From contig CANQHX010000004.1 of assembly GCA_947623905.1 (NCBI GenBank), positions 1 through 58,145 on the forward strand: a stretch of DNA of 58,145 bases, given 5' to 3'. Position 1 is the first letter of the stretch. The number at the start of each line of letters is the position of its first letter. The notes beneath the pieces were generated by a model. That model made no database searches, had not been told where the DNA came from, and was given only the letters and a program-made list of their open reading frames with translations. The position numbers and the translations under genes were made by a program. Source of the DNA: an uncultured Lachnospiraceae bacterium (GTDB lineage Bacteria; Bacillota; Clostridia; Lachnospirales; Lachnospiraceae). Shown in pieces: positions 42,692 through 51,028 of this stretch.

Positions 42692-43545
42692 AAGGACTCC
42701 GATCTGTCGCAAAGGGCTGGATTCAGTAATAACTGGTAACGGTTGTCGTTGCTGACCAAATGGGTACTGATGGCCAAAGGCATTTTGCGGAGCACATAGC
42801 TTGTGTCCTGCCAGCGGACTACTGCTCTGTCCACTATGATAACGGGCAGCACGCCATGGTCCGTGCCGACCGTGTGATAAGGGACATAGTGGAATCCCGG
42901 CAGCCCTTCCGGCAGAGTCTCCCGGTCCCCGGGATCCCCGGAGGGGCTCTGCCGAAGAATGGCTCTGGAGGCGTCTGTCAGATAGGGGTCCAGCGTGGGA
43001 AGGCCGCACACTGCCGCGGGGTTTCCCGTGACAGGGTCCGTCAGGGTATTGCCTGTGTCCATGTAGCCCTTCAGGATAAGGACCTGATCCATGTACCGGA
43101 AGCGTACGGAACAGCAGAGATCCCGCGCGTGTTCCAGGCGTTTGACCGCCCATTGTCCCAGAAGGAGAATGGCAAGGCCGCCGCAGGTCATGGCCAGGAC
43201 GGGCAGGCCCAGCAGGGCCAGCCAGTACAGAATGCCGCGCAGCAGAAAGCTGACGCCGTAAACGGTGAGAAGACGCAGCATCCTGCCCTGAAAGGTACTG
43301 CACGGAAAACACAGCCCTGTCATCAGAAGACACAGCGGCAGGCTGGCTCCCGCGCCGGCTGACAGAGAGGCGCCGGGAAGCAGCAGGCTGAGAAGACAGC
43401 TGCCTGCGCTGCCGGTCAATGCCCCGGTCACCAGTTTTTTCCATGCCAGAGGCAGCCTGAGAAACATGGCCGACGCCGTAAGGATCGCCGCGTCCATCAC
43501 CAGGTTTTCCAGGAAGAAAAGATCGATATAAATCTCCTGTTCCAT
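42688..43545 (-). CDS. spoIIGA: Sporulation sigma-E factor-processing peptidase SpoIIGA
   Basis: A 285-residue membrane aspartic protease that removes the pro-sequence of sigma-E after a signal from the forespore. The N-terminal half contains five or so membrane helices ([18 protein letters not shown]...). The C-terminal half has the protease motif [15 protein letters not shown] with catalytic-type Asp163, and SpoIIGA-like [16 protein letters not shown] lies about 11 bases before the ATG. It is followed directly by its substrate sigE, with stop-start overlap. Confidence 0.93.
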   Translation of the reverse strand: MEQEIYIDLFFLENLVMDAAILTASAMFLRLPLAWKKLVTGALTGSAGSCLLSLLLPGASLSAGAGASLPLCLLMTGLCFPCSTFQGRMLRLLTVYGVSFLLRGILYWLALLGLPVLAMTCGGLAILLLGQWAVKRLEHARDLCCSVRFRYMDQVLILKGYMDTGNTLTDPVTGNPAAVCGLPTLDPYLTDASRAILRQSPSGDPGDRETLPEGLPGFHYVPYHTVGTDHGVLPVIIVDRAVVRWQDTSYVLRKMPLAISTHLVSNDNRYQLLLNPALCDRSESL

Positions 43546-43573
43546 ATGTTGAGACTACCTCCCGTGCTCTTTC

Positions 43574-43606
43574 AGTATACGTTTTGTCCGGTAAAAAATA
43601 TGTCAA
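43574..43606 (-). promoter_or_regulatory. spoIIG promoter with long spacer and Spo0A-like boxes
   Basis: On the minus strand: TTGACA (43606-43601), a 21-bp spacer and TATACT (43579-43574). The spoIIG promoter of B. subtilis has the same oddity (22 bp), compensated by Spo0A. A 0A-like box TTTGTCAGA lies upstream at 43641-43633. Confidence 0.7.
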
Positions 43607-43684
43607 AGGGAATACGGGATTCCGGAAAAAAATCTGACAAACTATTTACATAACAACGGCCGGCGTAACTTACGGAAGGGATTG

Positions 43685-43713
43685 TTGTCGAAGGGACTCA
43701 TGTGGTATAGTAT
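43685..43713 (+). promoter_or_regulatory. sfsA promoter containing a Spo0A-box match
   Basis: TTGTCG (43685-43690), a 17-bp spacer and TAGTAT (43708-43713). The -35 region is part of TTGTCGAA (43685-43692), which matches the Spo0A box consensus, so Spo0A could compete at this promoter. Confidence 0.55.
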
Positions 43714-43785
43714 TATGGTAAAAAAAACGACACACGGCCTTTGTCGCATGGTGTCAGGTTCCGGACATAAGATAAAGGAGACGGC

Positions 43786-44481
43786 ATGAACTATACAAAA
43801 CTGGAGAAAGCTACATTTATCAGACGGCCAAACCGGTTTCTGGCCCTCGTGGAGCTGGACGGAAACGAGATATGGTGCCATGTAAAAAATACGGGACGGT
43901 GCAGGGAACTGCTCGTGCCCGGCGCGCGCGTCTATGTAGAAAAAAGCGGCAATCCGGCCCGGAAGACCGCCTACTCCCTCATCGGGGTGGACAAGGGCGC
44001 CCTGCGCATCAATATGGATTCCCAGGCGCCCAACAAGGTGGCGTGGGAGTATGTGGCGGCAGGCGGCCTGGGCTTTACGCCCCAGGTACTGAAGCGGGAA
44101 CAGACCTACGGCAATTCCCGGTTCGACCTCTACGCGGAACACGACGGCATAAAATGCTGGATAGAGGTAAAGGGCGTCACCCTGGAGGAAAACGGCACGG
44201 CCAGGTTTCCCGACGCCCCCAGCGCGCGGGCAGTGAAGCATGTGGAAGAGCTTGCGGCCGCTGTGACAGAAGGATATGAGGCGTGGATCCTTTTTGTGGT
44301 GCAGATGAAAGGCGTGCATGTCTTTCAGCCAAACTGGGCCACCCATCCGGCCTTTGGCGATGCTCTCCGGAAGGCGGCGGAAGCAGGCGTCCGGGTCCGC
44401 GCCGTGGACTGTATCGTGAACGGAAACAGCGTGACGGCGGACGCTCCTGTGCCGGTGGACTTAAAAGACCGGCGGGTATAG
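43786..44481 (+). CDS. sfsA: Sugar fermentation stimulation protein SfsA
   Basis: A 231-residue SfsA-family protein. E. coli SfsA was linked to maltose metabolism, but the biochemical role is unresolved; the fold includes an OB part and a PD-(D/E)XK nuclease-like part. Visible signatures are FIRRPNRFLALVELDG, HVKNTGRCRELLVPGA, NSRFDLYAEHDG and IEVKGVTLEENGTARFPDAPSARAVKHVEEL (the nuclease-like D...ExK pattern). AAAGGAGA precedes the ATG. It lies between divergent spoIIGA-sigE and sigG. Confidence 0.94.
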   Translation: MNYTKLEKATFIRRPNRFLALVELDGNEIWCHVKNTGRCRELLVPGARVYVEKSGNPARKTAYSLIGVDKGALRINMDSQAPNKVAWEYVAAGGLGFTPQVLKREQTYGNSRFDLYAEHDGIKCWIEVKGVTLEENGTARFPDAPSARAVKHVEELAAAVTEGYEAWILFVVQMKGVHVFQPNWATHPAFGDALRKAAEAGVRVRAVDCIVNGNSVTADAPVPVDLKDRRV

Positions 44482-44607
44482 TAGCGACACTTTTTTTGTC
44501 AAGGGGTAATATTTTTTATATTTTCCGGAAAACAGAATAATAATTTTTTGTTGGGCCAACCCTCTTTAGTAGCAAGAATACTTTTTGCGAACAGGAGGGT
44601 TTTTCCT

Positions 44608-45387
44608 ATGGCACAGTACAAAGTGGAGATATGCGGCGTCAACACCTCGGAGCTGCCGCTTTTGAGCAATGAAGAAAAAGAGGCGTTGTTTGCCCGCATC
44701 CGTCAGGGGGACGCCCAGGCCAGGGAACAGTATATTAAAGGAAATCTGCGGCTGGTGCTGAGCGTCATCAAGCGGTTTCCCAACACCAGCGAAAATGTGG
44801 ACGACCTGTTTCAGATCGGCTGCGTGGGGCTGATCAAGGCCATTGACAATTTTGACGAAACGCTCAACGTGAAATTCAGTACGTACGCGGTACCTATGAT
44901 CATCGGGGAGATACGGCGGTTTTTGCGGGACAACAATTCCATCCGGGTGAGCCGTTCCCTGCGGGACATCGCCTACAAAGCCATTTACGCCAGGGAACAG
45001 ATGATGAAGGATAAAACAAAGGAACCTACCATAGAAGAGATCGCCAAGGCCATCGGCCTGGATCCGGAGGAGGTGGTAGCGGCGCTGGACGCCATCCAGA
45101 GTCCCGTAAGCCTTTACGATCCGGTGTATACCGAAGGAGGCGACACGCTGTACGTTATGGATCAGATCAGTGATAAGAAGAACAAGGAGGAGAACTGGGT
45201 GGAGGAGCTGTCCCTGGGAGAGGCCATGAAGCGGCTCAACCAGCGGGAAAACTACATCATACAGCTCCGATTTTTTCAGGGAAAGACGCAGATGGAAGTG
45301 GCCCGGGAGATCGGCATCAGCCAGGCCCAGGTGAGCCGTCTGGAGAAAAGCGCCCTGAAGAGCATGCGCAGCTATCTGCAGGAATAG
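44608..45387 (+). CDS. sigG: Sporulation sigma factor SigG
   Basis: A 259-residue forespore sigma factor. The N-terminus KVEICGVNTSELPLLSNEEKEALF is diagnostic of SigG. Region 2 reads GNLRLVLSVIKRFPNTSENVDDLFQIGCVGLIKAIDNFD; region 3 contains IRVSRSLRDIAYKA; region 4 reads EVAREIGISQAQVSRLEKSALKSM. AGGAGGG lies about eight bases before ATG 44608. In most Clostridia sigG follows sigE directly; here it faces away with sfsA between. The 126 bp upstream are AT-rich; I could not fix a sigma-F/G promoter with confidence. Confidence 0.95.
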   Translation: MAQYKVEICGVNTSELPLLSNEEKEALFARIRQGDAQAREQYIKGNLRLVLSVIKRFPNTSENVDDLFQIGCVGLIKAIDNFDETLNVKFSTYAVPMIIGEIRRFLRDNNSIRVSRSLRDIAYKAIYAREQMMKDKTKEPTIEEIAKAIGLDPEEVVAALDAIQSPVSLYDPVYTEGGDTLYVMDQISDKKNKEENWVEELSLGEAMKRLNQRENYIIQLRFFQGKTQMEVAREIGISQAQVSRLEKSALKSMRSYLQE

Positions 45388-45434
45388 GCGGAAAAATCGC
45401 GGGGACGCGCATTCAAACATTTGCTCCAAACAGC

Positions 45435-45463
45435 TTGTTTTTTCCTTATGCCGGTAGTAAAAT
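45435..45463 (+). promoter_or_regulatory. Promoter of the AI-2E-family permease gene
   Basis: TTGTTT (45435-45440), a 17-bp spacer and TAAAAT (45458-45463). Confidence 0.65.
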
Positions 45464-45497
45464 ATAGAAAAAAGCGGCATGTCGGGAGAGGACATCT

Positions 45498-46751
45498 ATG
45501 GAATTCAACAAGAAAAATGTAAAAGTCATCGGCGGGCTGATCCTGTTTGGGATCGTGTGTTATGTGGCGCTGCAGCATCTGGAGAATATTACCGGTTTTC
45601 TGGCGCTGATACTGGGCGTGTGCGCTCCTTTTCTGTTTGGCGGGGCGCTGGCTTTTGTCATCAACCTTCCCATGACATTTATTGAGGATCACCTTTTCGG
45701 CAGAGTCAAGAGCCGCGCCGGCGCCGTTCTGGCACGCCAGAAGGAACTGACGGTGGAGGAAGGAGAGACCGCTCCCGACGAAAAGAAGCTGAAAAAGGAA
45801 TCCCGTCTGGCAGCCGCTCTCCTTGCGGGGGCAAGGCCCATCAGCATGCTCCTTGCCATTATCCTTGTAGTGGGAGTGTTTGCGGCAGTGATCTTTCTTG
45901 TGATCCCGTCCCTGTCAGAGTCGGTGGGATCTGTGGTGGAAGGCATCCGGCAGAGCGTTCCCCGGTTCCAGAGGTGGATCCGGGAGGTGACGGACAACAA
46001 TCCGAAGGTCACGGAAATGGTGCTCTCCTTTGATATCAACAATATAAACACGGAAAAGATATGGAATGTATTTCAGGGCGTGGCCGGAAATACGCTGGAG
46101 TTTACTTACAGCCTGGCTCTGGGCGTTTCCCACGGCGTGATGAATTTCTTTTTCGGTCTTGTGTTTGCCTTGAATCTGCTGGTAGGAAAGGAAAAACTGG
46201 CTCATCAGGCGAAAAAAGTACTCTACGCGTGTCTTCCCAGAGAGAAGGCAGGCAGCACCATCCGGGTATTTTCCATGATCAACAGGGCGTTTTCCAAATT
46301 TATCACCGGCCAGTGCCTGGAGGCGTGTATACTGGGCGCCTGCTTCTTCCTGGTGCTGACGCTGTTCCGGTTCCCTTACGCCATGCTGCTCTCCCTGATC
46401 ATCGGCGTTATGTCGGTGATCCCTATTGTAGGCGCGACCATCGGATGCATCCTGTCGGTGCTGATCCTCATCACAGTGGATCCCATGCAGGCCATCCTCT
46501 TTGTCGTGCTGTTCCTCGTGATGCAGCAGCTGGAGGCCATGTTCATCTATCCCAACGTGGTGGGCGAGTCCATCGGCCTGCCTGCTATCTGGGTCCTCGT
46601 GGCGGTGATCGTGGGCGGCGATCTGTTCGGCATACTGGGCATGCTGCTGTTCATTCCCCTTACATCGGTGGCGTACGCGTTGTTCAGCGAGTGGGTCAAT
46701 GGCCGGCTGAAGAAAAAGAAACACATGCCGGCGGGGCATGATAACGGATAA
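45498..46751 (+). CDS. AI-2E family transporter
   Basis: A 417-residue polytopic protein of the AI-2E/PerM family (PF01594). Members have been linked to autoinducer-2 export, Na+/H+ antiport or sporulation (YtvI-like), so the substrate is open. Two N-terminal helices, an acidic-basic cytoplasmic stretch (about residues 75-110), an extracytoplasmic helical domain and the conserved C-terminal bundle are visible, including GVMSVIPIVGATIGC and the QQLEAMFIYPNVVGESIGLPAIWVL signature. GGGAGAGG precedes the ATG. Confidence 0.87.
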   Translation: MEFNKKNVKVIGGLILFGIVCYVALQHLENITGFLALILGVCAPFLFGGALAFVINLPMTFIEDHLFGRVKSRAGAVLARQKELTVEEGETAPDEKKLKKESRLAAALLAGARPISMLLAIILVVGVFAAVIFLVIPSLSESVGSVVEGIRQSVPRFQRWIREVTDNNPKVTEMVLSFDINNINTEKIWNVFQGVAGNTLEFTYSLALGVSHGVMNFFFGLVFALNLLVGKEKLAHQAKKVLYACLPREKAGSTIRVFSMINRAFSKFITGQCLEACILGACFFLVLTLFRFPYAMLLSLIIGVMSVIPIVGATIGCILSVLILITVDPMQAILFVVLFLVMQQLEAMFIYPNVVGESIGLPAIWVLVAVIVGGDLFGILGMLLFIPLTSVAYALFSEWVNGRLKKKKHMPAGHDNG

Positions 46752-46771
46752 AGGCAAAAAAGGAGGCAGCC

Positions 46772-47653
46772 ATGTTAAAAAAGTATTGTTATGACGGGAG
46801 CCGCAAGCTGGATCTGAAGTCGGTTCCTACCAACAGCAAGTCGGATCATGTGGACAAGAAGGCGATCCTGGAAAAAACGGCGGAGAACCAGCAAAAGATC
46901 CATCAGCTTCAGGACAAGCTCTATGCCGACGGCAGAGAAGGGCTTATCATCGTCCTCCAGGCAAGGGATGCCGCGGGCAAGGACAGCACCATCAAGCATG
47001 TGCTGGGCGGCATCAATCCCCAGGGCGTAGATGTGTACAGCTTTAAGCAGCCCTCCGGGGCGGAGCTGGCCCATGATTTCCTCTGGCGGTTCAACAGATC
47101 CATCCCCCAGCGGGGAAAGATCGCTATTTTCAACCGCTCCTACTATGAGGATGTGCTGGTAGTAAGGGTCCACAAGCTGTATGAAAAATACGCCATGCCC
47201 AAGCGGTGTATCGGTAAGGCGGATGAGTTTTTCAAAAAGCGTTACGGCCACATCGTCAACTATGAAGAATATCTCTATGACAACGGATACCGGATCCTGA
47301 AAATATTCCTCAATGTGTCCAAAGACAAGCAGAAGGAGCGTTTCCTGGAGCGGATCGAGCAGCCGGAGAAAAACTGGAAGTTCTCCGACAGCGACCTGGC
47401 GGAGCGGGCCCTGTGGGAAAAGTACTCAGGCGCCTATGAGGATGCCGTAAACAATACCGCTACCAAAAAGGCTCCCTGGTATGTGCTGCCGGCGGATCAG
47501 AAATGGTACACCCGCTATCTGGTATCCAAAGCCATCCTGGAGGTGCTCACGGACATGGATCCCAGGTATCCGGAGATGCCTCAGGGCCAGGTGGACAGGC
47601 TGCAGGTGTGCAAAGAGCAGCTGATGAAGGAGGATAAAAAAGCGGAGAAATAA
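46772..47653 (+). CDS. Polyphosphate kinase 2 family protein
   Basis: A 293-residue PPK2 (PF03976) enzyme that moves phosphate between inorganic polyphosphate and nucleotides. Walker A is QARDAAGKDST, the lid and Walker B region is GKIAIFNRSYYEDVLVVRVH, and WKFSDSDLAERALWEKY and APWYVLPADQKWYTRYL are typical. The length and single domain fit the class I or III group; whether AMP, ADP or GDP is preferred cannot be told. AAAGGAGG precedes the ATG. A terminator follows. Confidence 0.92.
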   Translation: MLKKYCYDGSRKLDLKSVPTNSKSDHVDKKAILEKTAENQQKIHQLQDKLYADGREGLIIVLQARDAAGKDSTIKHVLGGINPQGVDVYSFKQPSGAELAHDFLWRFNRSIPQRGKIAIFNRSYYEDVLVVRVHKLYEKYAMPKRCIGKADEFFKKRYGHIVNYEEYLYDNGYRILKIFLNVSKDKQKERFLERIEQPEKNWKFSDSDLAERALWEKYSGAYEDAVNNTATKKAPWYVLPADQKWYTRYLVSKAILEVLTDMDPRYPEMPQGQVDRLQVCKEQLMKEDKKAEK

Positions 47654-47678
47654 TAACCGGACCATATACAGTGCTGCA

Positions 47679-47701
47679 ATGTCGCCTTCGGGCGGCATTT
47701 T
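47679..47701 (+). terminator. Terminator after the PPK2 gene
   Basis: ATGTCGCC (47679-47686) pairs with GGCGGCAT (47691-47698) around a TTCG loop, followed by TTT. Confidence 0.7.
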
Positions 47702-47742
47702 GCATATTGTAAACAAAGACTATGAAAAAAGACGGTGGGATC

Positions 47743-47991
47743 ATGCGTATCTGCGAGCTGCGGGAAAAAGAAGTGATCAACATCTGCGACTGCAAGCGCC
47801 TGGGATGCGTGATGGATGTGGATATCGACGTGTGCACCGGACAGGTGACGGCGCTGATCGTGCCGGGACCGGGCAGGCTCTGCGGGCTTCTGGGCAAAGA
47901 GTTTGAATATGTGATCCCGTGGCGCTGCATCCGGCAGATGGGACCGGACATCATCCTGGTGGAGGTCAGCGAAGAGGATGTACGCAGGTGA
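47743..47991 (+). CDS. YlmC/YmxH family PRC-barrel protein
   Basis: An 82-residue PRC-barrel protein of the YlmC/YmxH family, common in spore formers and sometimes annotated as sporulation protein. It begins MRICELREKEVINICDCKRLGCVMDVDID and ends KEFEYVIPWRCIRQMGPDIILVEV. The molecular role is not established. ATG 47743 follows GGTGGG; ATG 47722 has no ribosome site. Confidence 0.82.
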   Translation: MRICELREKEVINICDCKRLGCVMDVDIDVCTGQVTALIVPGPGRLCGLLGKEFEYVIPWRCIRQMGPDIILVEVSEEDVRR

Positions 47992-48021
47992 CATAAAAGT
48001 ATGACCATTAAGTGAAAAAAA

Positions 48022-48050
48022 TTGACATAAAACTGAGATTTGTATATACT
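48022..48050 (+). promoter_or_regulatory. nrdR promoter
   Basis: TTGACA (48022-48027), a 17-bp spacer and TATACT (48045-48050). Confidence 0.85.
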
Positions 48051-48097
48051 TGTAGATAATGCCGTAAAAGCAAGCATATCCAGCAAAGGAGAGAGTT

Positions 48098-48547
48098 ATG
48101 AAGTGTCCATATTGCGGAAAAGACAATACGAAAGTCATTGATTCCAGACCGGCAGACGACAACAGTTCCATCCGGCGCCGGCGCTCCTGCGACAAGTGCG
48201 GAAGACGGTTCACTACATATGAAAAAGTGGAGACCATTCCCCTGATCGTCATTAAAAAAGACAATAACCGGGAACAGTACGACCGGGCCAAGGTGGAAAA
48301 CAGCGTGCTCCTGGCACTGCGGAAACGGCCTGTCTCCGCTCAGCAGATCACGGAGCTGGTAGACGAGGTGGAGAACGAGCTGTTCAACGGAGAGGAACGG
48401 GAGATCCCCAGCTCTGTTATCGGTGAGCTGGTGATGAAAAAACTGAAGGATCTGGATCCGGTAGCGTATGTGCGGTTTGCGTCCGTATACAGGAAATTCC
48501 AGGATGTAAATACGTTTATGGCTGAGCTGCAGGAATTTTTGAAATAA
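48098..48547 (+). CDS. nrdR: Transcriptional repressor NrdR
   Basis: A 149-residue NrdR, which senses ATP/dATP and represses ribonucleotide reductase genes. The N-terminal zinc ribbon MKCPYCG...[12 protein letters not shown] has two CxxC pairs, and the ATP-cone domain starts [31 protein letters not shown]. The length is standard. No nrd gene lies in the window, as is common for NrdR. GGAGAG precedes the ATG, and it has its own promoter and terminator. Confidence 0.97.
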   Translation: MKCPYCGKDNTKVIDSRPADDNSSIRRRRSCDKCGRRFTTYEKVETIPLIVIKKDNNREQYDRAKVENSVLLALRKRPVSAQQITELVDEVENELFNGEEREIPSSVIGELVMKKLKDLDPVAYVRFASVYRKFQDVNTFMAELQEFLK

Positions 48548-48552
48548 CACCG

Positions 48553-48572
48553 GACGGCACAGGCCGTCTTTT
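48553..48572 (+). terminator. Short terminator after nrdR
   Basis: GACGGC-ACAG-GCCGTC followed by TTTT; the short stem suggests partial termination. Confidence 0.65.
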
Positions 48573-48621
48573 GGAAGAACTGCCCGCGAGGGCAGGATCG
48601 GATACGAATAAGGAGGAGACT

Positions 48622-49128
48622 ATGAGTTTATTATCTGCATGGAGAGATACCGCATATTCCCAGGAGGTTACGCCCCAGGAGAGCAAGCGTTTCTGGGACG
48701 CATATTTTGAACAGGAAAAGGGCATCTACGAGCAGCTCCTGGCCCATCCGGAAGAGCGGGTGGAAGGCACGGTGGCGCAGCTGGCGGAGACGTACGGCGT
48801 GGATGTGATGATCATGACCGGCTTTCTGGACGGCATCAACGAGAGCCTGACCGATCCCAACCCCATCGACGAGATGACGGAGGACACGGTCGTAAACCTG
48901 GGCTACGACAGGGAAAAGCTGTACTGGCATATGGTGGAGGCGAAGGCTGACTGGCTGTATGAGCTTCCCCAGTGGGACAACCTGCTCACGGCGGAGCGGA
49001 GAAAAGAACTGTACAAGGATCAGAAGAATTCCGGTACGATCCGCAAGGGAGTAAAGATCGGACGGAACGATCCCTGTCCCTGCGGCAGCGGCAAGAAATA
49101 TAAGAAGTGCTGCGGACGAAATGTGTAA
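48622..49128 (+). CDS. SEC-C zinc-motif protein
   Basis: A 168-residue protein ending in a SEC-C motif ([16 protein letters not shown]), the zinc-binding module known from the SecA C-terminus and many small proteins. The N-terminal 140 residues are acidic and helical, with no SecA-like ATPase ([32 protein letters not shown]). The function is unknown; SEC-C modules usually mediate protein or ribosome contacts. AGGAGGAG lies just before ATG 48622. Its stop overlaps the start of the next gene. Confidence 0.85.
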   Translation: MSLLSAWRDTAYSQEVTPQESKRFWDAYFEQEKGIYEQLLAHPEERVEGTVAQLAETYGVDVMIMTGFLDGINESLTDPNPIDEMTEDTVVNLGYDREKLYWHMVEAKADWLYELPQWDNLLTAERRKELYKDQKNSGTIRKGVKIGRNDPCPCGSGKKYKKCCGRNV

Positions 49129-49612
49129 GGGAAACTGGAAGGAAAAGGGAGAACAGGCAGCCGGGCTGTTCCGGCAGGGATATAACTGCGCCCAGTCGGT
49201 AGCAGGCGCGTTTGCCGCCGATCTGGGATATGACGCGGACACGATCCTCCGGCTTGCCACATCCTTCGGCGGCGGCATGGGCCGCATGCGCCAGGTGTGC
49301 GGCGCCGTATCGGGCATGGCCCTTGTCATGGGCATGGCGCTGGGCAATACAGATCCAAAAGACCAGCAGGCCAAGACGGACAATTACGCCGCCATCCGCC
49401 GGCTGGCAGGACAGTTTGAGCAGCAGTTCGGTTCCATCGTGTGCGGCACGCTGCTGGGACTGACCCGCGGGGAAGCCCGTTCCCAGGGCGCGGCGCCGGA
49501 ACAGCGCACGGAGGAATATTATAAAAAGCGGCCATGTGTGGAGCTGGTGCGCTATGCGGCGGAGATCACGGCGCAATTTCTGGAGGAACATACAGCGGCG
49601 GAAGCTCTGTGA
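49121..49612 (+). CDS. C_GCAxxG_C_C family protein
   Basis: A 163-residue protein of the C_GCAxxG_C_C family (PF09719), named after its cysteine pattern. Here it reads NCAQSV, then [10 protein letters not shown] for the GCAxxG-like element, then VCGTLLGL, and finally a C-terminal PCVELV. Members are thought to bind metal or undergo redox changes but have no proven role. Its ATG overlaps the stop of the SEC-C gene by eight bases, implying translational coupling. Confidence 0.85.
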   Translation: MCKGNWKEKGEQAAGLFRQGYNCAQSVAGAFAADLGYDADTILRLATSFGGGMGRMRQVCGAVSGMALVMGMALGNTDPKDQQAKTDNYAAIRRLAGQFEQQFGSIVCGTLLGLTRGEARSQGAAPEQRTEEYYKKRPCVELVRYAAEITAQFLEEHTAAEAL

Positions 49613-49656
49613 AAAGGCTTTCGCTTTCAATGATCGGGAAAGGACAGGAAAGAGCT

Positions 49657-51012
49657 ATGGGAAAATATTTCGGCACAGACGGTTTTCGGGGAGAAGCAAA
49701 CGTGGATCTGACCGTGGAACACGCTTTTAAGGTGGGACGGTTTCTCGGATGGTATTTCGGCAGGGGCAAGAAGGAGCCCTGCAGGGTGGCTATCGGCAAG
49801 GATACCCGCCGCAGCAGCTATATGTTCGAGTACGCCCTGGTAGCGGGACTGACCGCCTCCGGCGCGGACGCATATCTGCTCCATGTGACCACCACCCCCA
49901 GCGTATCCTATGTGGTGCGCTCCGACGATTTTGACTGCGGCATCATGGTCTCCGCCAGCCATAATCCCTTTTATGATAACGGGATCAAGCTGATCAACAG
50001 CAACGGGGAAAAAATGCAGGAATCTGTCATCGGAAAGATCGAGAGCTATATCGACGGCGAGATGGGAGAGCTGCCCAAGGCAAAGCGGGATAAGATCGGC
50101 TGCACGGTGGATTACGCCGCCGGCAGAAACCGTTATATCGGATACCTGATCTCTCTTGCCACCCGTTCCTTTAAGGGAATACGGATCGGCCTGGACTGTG
50201 CCAACGGCAGCGCGTGGAACATCGGCAAGAGTGTGTTTTCCGCGCTGGGCGCAAAAGTATATTGTATCAATGACGAGCCGGACGGGCTCAATATCAATAC
50301 AAACTGCGGCTCTACCCATATTGAGGGACTGCAGCGGCTTGTGAAGGAAAAAGGGCTGGATATCGGATTTGCGTACGACGGCGACGCGGACCGGTGCCTG
50401 TGTGTGGATGAAAACGGCGACGTAGTAGACGGCGACGGCATACTGTATGCCTGCGGCGTATATCTGAGAAATCAGGGTGAACTGAGCAACAATACGGTCG
50501 TCACTACCGTCATGTCCAATTTCGGTCTGTACAAGGCCTTTGATTTGGCGGGAATCGAATATGAGAAGACGGTCGTGGGCGACAAGTACGTATATGAAAA
50601 CATGATCACCAACGGGCACCGTCTGGGAGGCGAGTCGTCCGGGCATATCATCTTCAGCAAATACGCCACTACCGGGGACGGCGTGCTGACGTCCCTGAAG
50701 ATCATGGAGGTCATGCTGGAGACAAAGCGGACGCTGAGCCAGCTGGTATCGCCCCTCGCCAAATATCCTCAGGTGCTCATCAATGTGAAGGTGGCGGACA
50801 AAAAGGAGGCCCAGGACGATCCGGATGTGCAGGCCGCTGTGGAGAAGGTGGCCCGGGCCCTCGGCGAGGACGGGCGGATCCTTGTGCGGGAGAGCGGTAC
50901 GGAGCCGCTGATCCGCGTCATGGTAGAGGCAAAGACCCAGGAGCTCTGCAAGAAGTACGCCAACGACGTGGTGGATGTGATCCGGGAAAAGAAGTATGCG
51001 GTAGAGGGCTGA
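49657..51012 (+). CDS. glmM: Phosphoglucosamine mutase
   Basis: A 451-residue GlmM converting glucosamine-6-phosphate to glucosamine-1-phosphate for UDP-GlcNAc and peptidoglycan. The start KYFGTDGFRGEAN, the phosphoserine loop MVSASHNPFYDNGIK, the metal loop FAYDGDADRC, the sugar-binding GGESSGHI and the phosphate site RESGTEPLIRVM are all present. ATG 49657 follows AGGAAAGAG; the longer in-frame start at 49534 overlaps the previous gene and is rejected. It supplies the same pathway as murA upstream. Confidence 0.95.
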   Translation: MGKYFGTDGFRGEANVDLTVEHAFKVGRFLGWYFGRGKKEPCRVAIGKDTRRSSYMFEYALVAGLTASGADAYLLHVTTTPSVSYVVRSDDFDCGIMVSASHNPFYDNGIKLINSNGEKMQESVIGKIESYIDGEMGELPKAKRDKIGCTVDYAAGRNRYIGYLISLATRSFKGIRIGLDCANGSAWNIGKSVFSALGAKVYCINDEPDGLNINTNCGSTHIEGLQRLVKEKGLDIGFAYDGDADRCLCVDENGDVVDGDGILYACGVYLRNQGELSNNTVVTTVMSNFGLYKAFDLAGIEYEKTVVGDKYVYENMITNGHRLGGESSGHIIFSKYATTGDGVLTSLKIMEVMLETKRTLSQLVSPLAKYPQVLINVKVADKKEAQDDPDVQAAVEKVARALGEDGRILVRESGTEPLIRVMVEAKTQELCKKYANDVVDVIREKKYAVEG

Positions 51013-51028
51013 GAGTGAGGCGCTGTCC

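Noticed and set aside
41954..43606. A 550-residue minus-strand frame extending sigE upstream
   Set aside because: Beyond 42691 it runs out of frame through spoIIGA; the sigE start with its own ribosome site and pro-sequence is clear.
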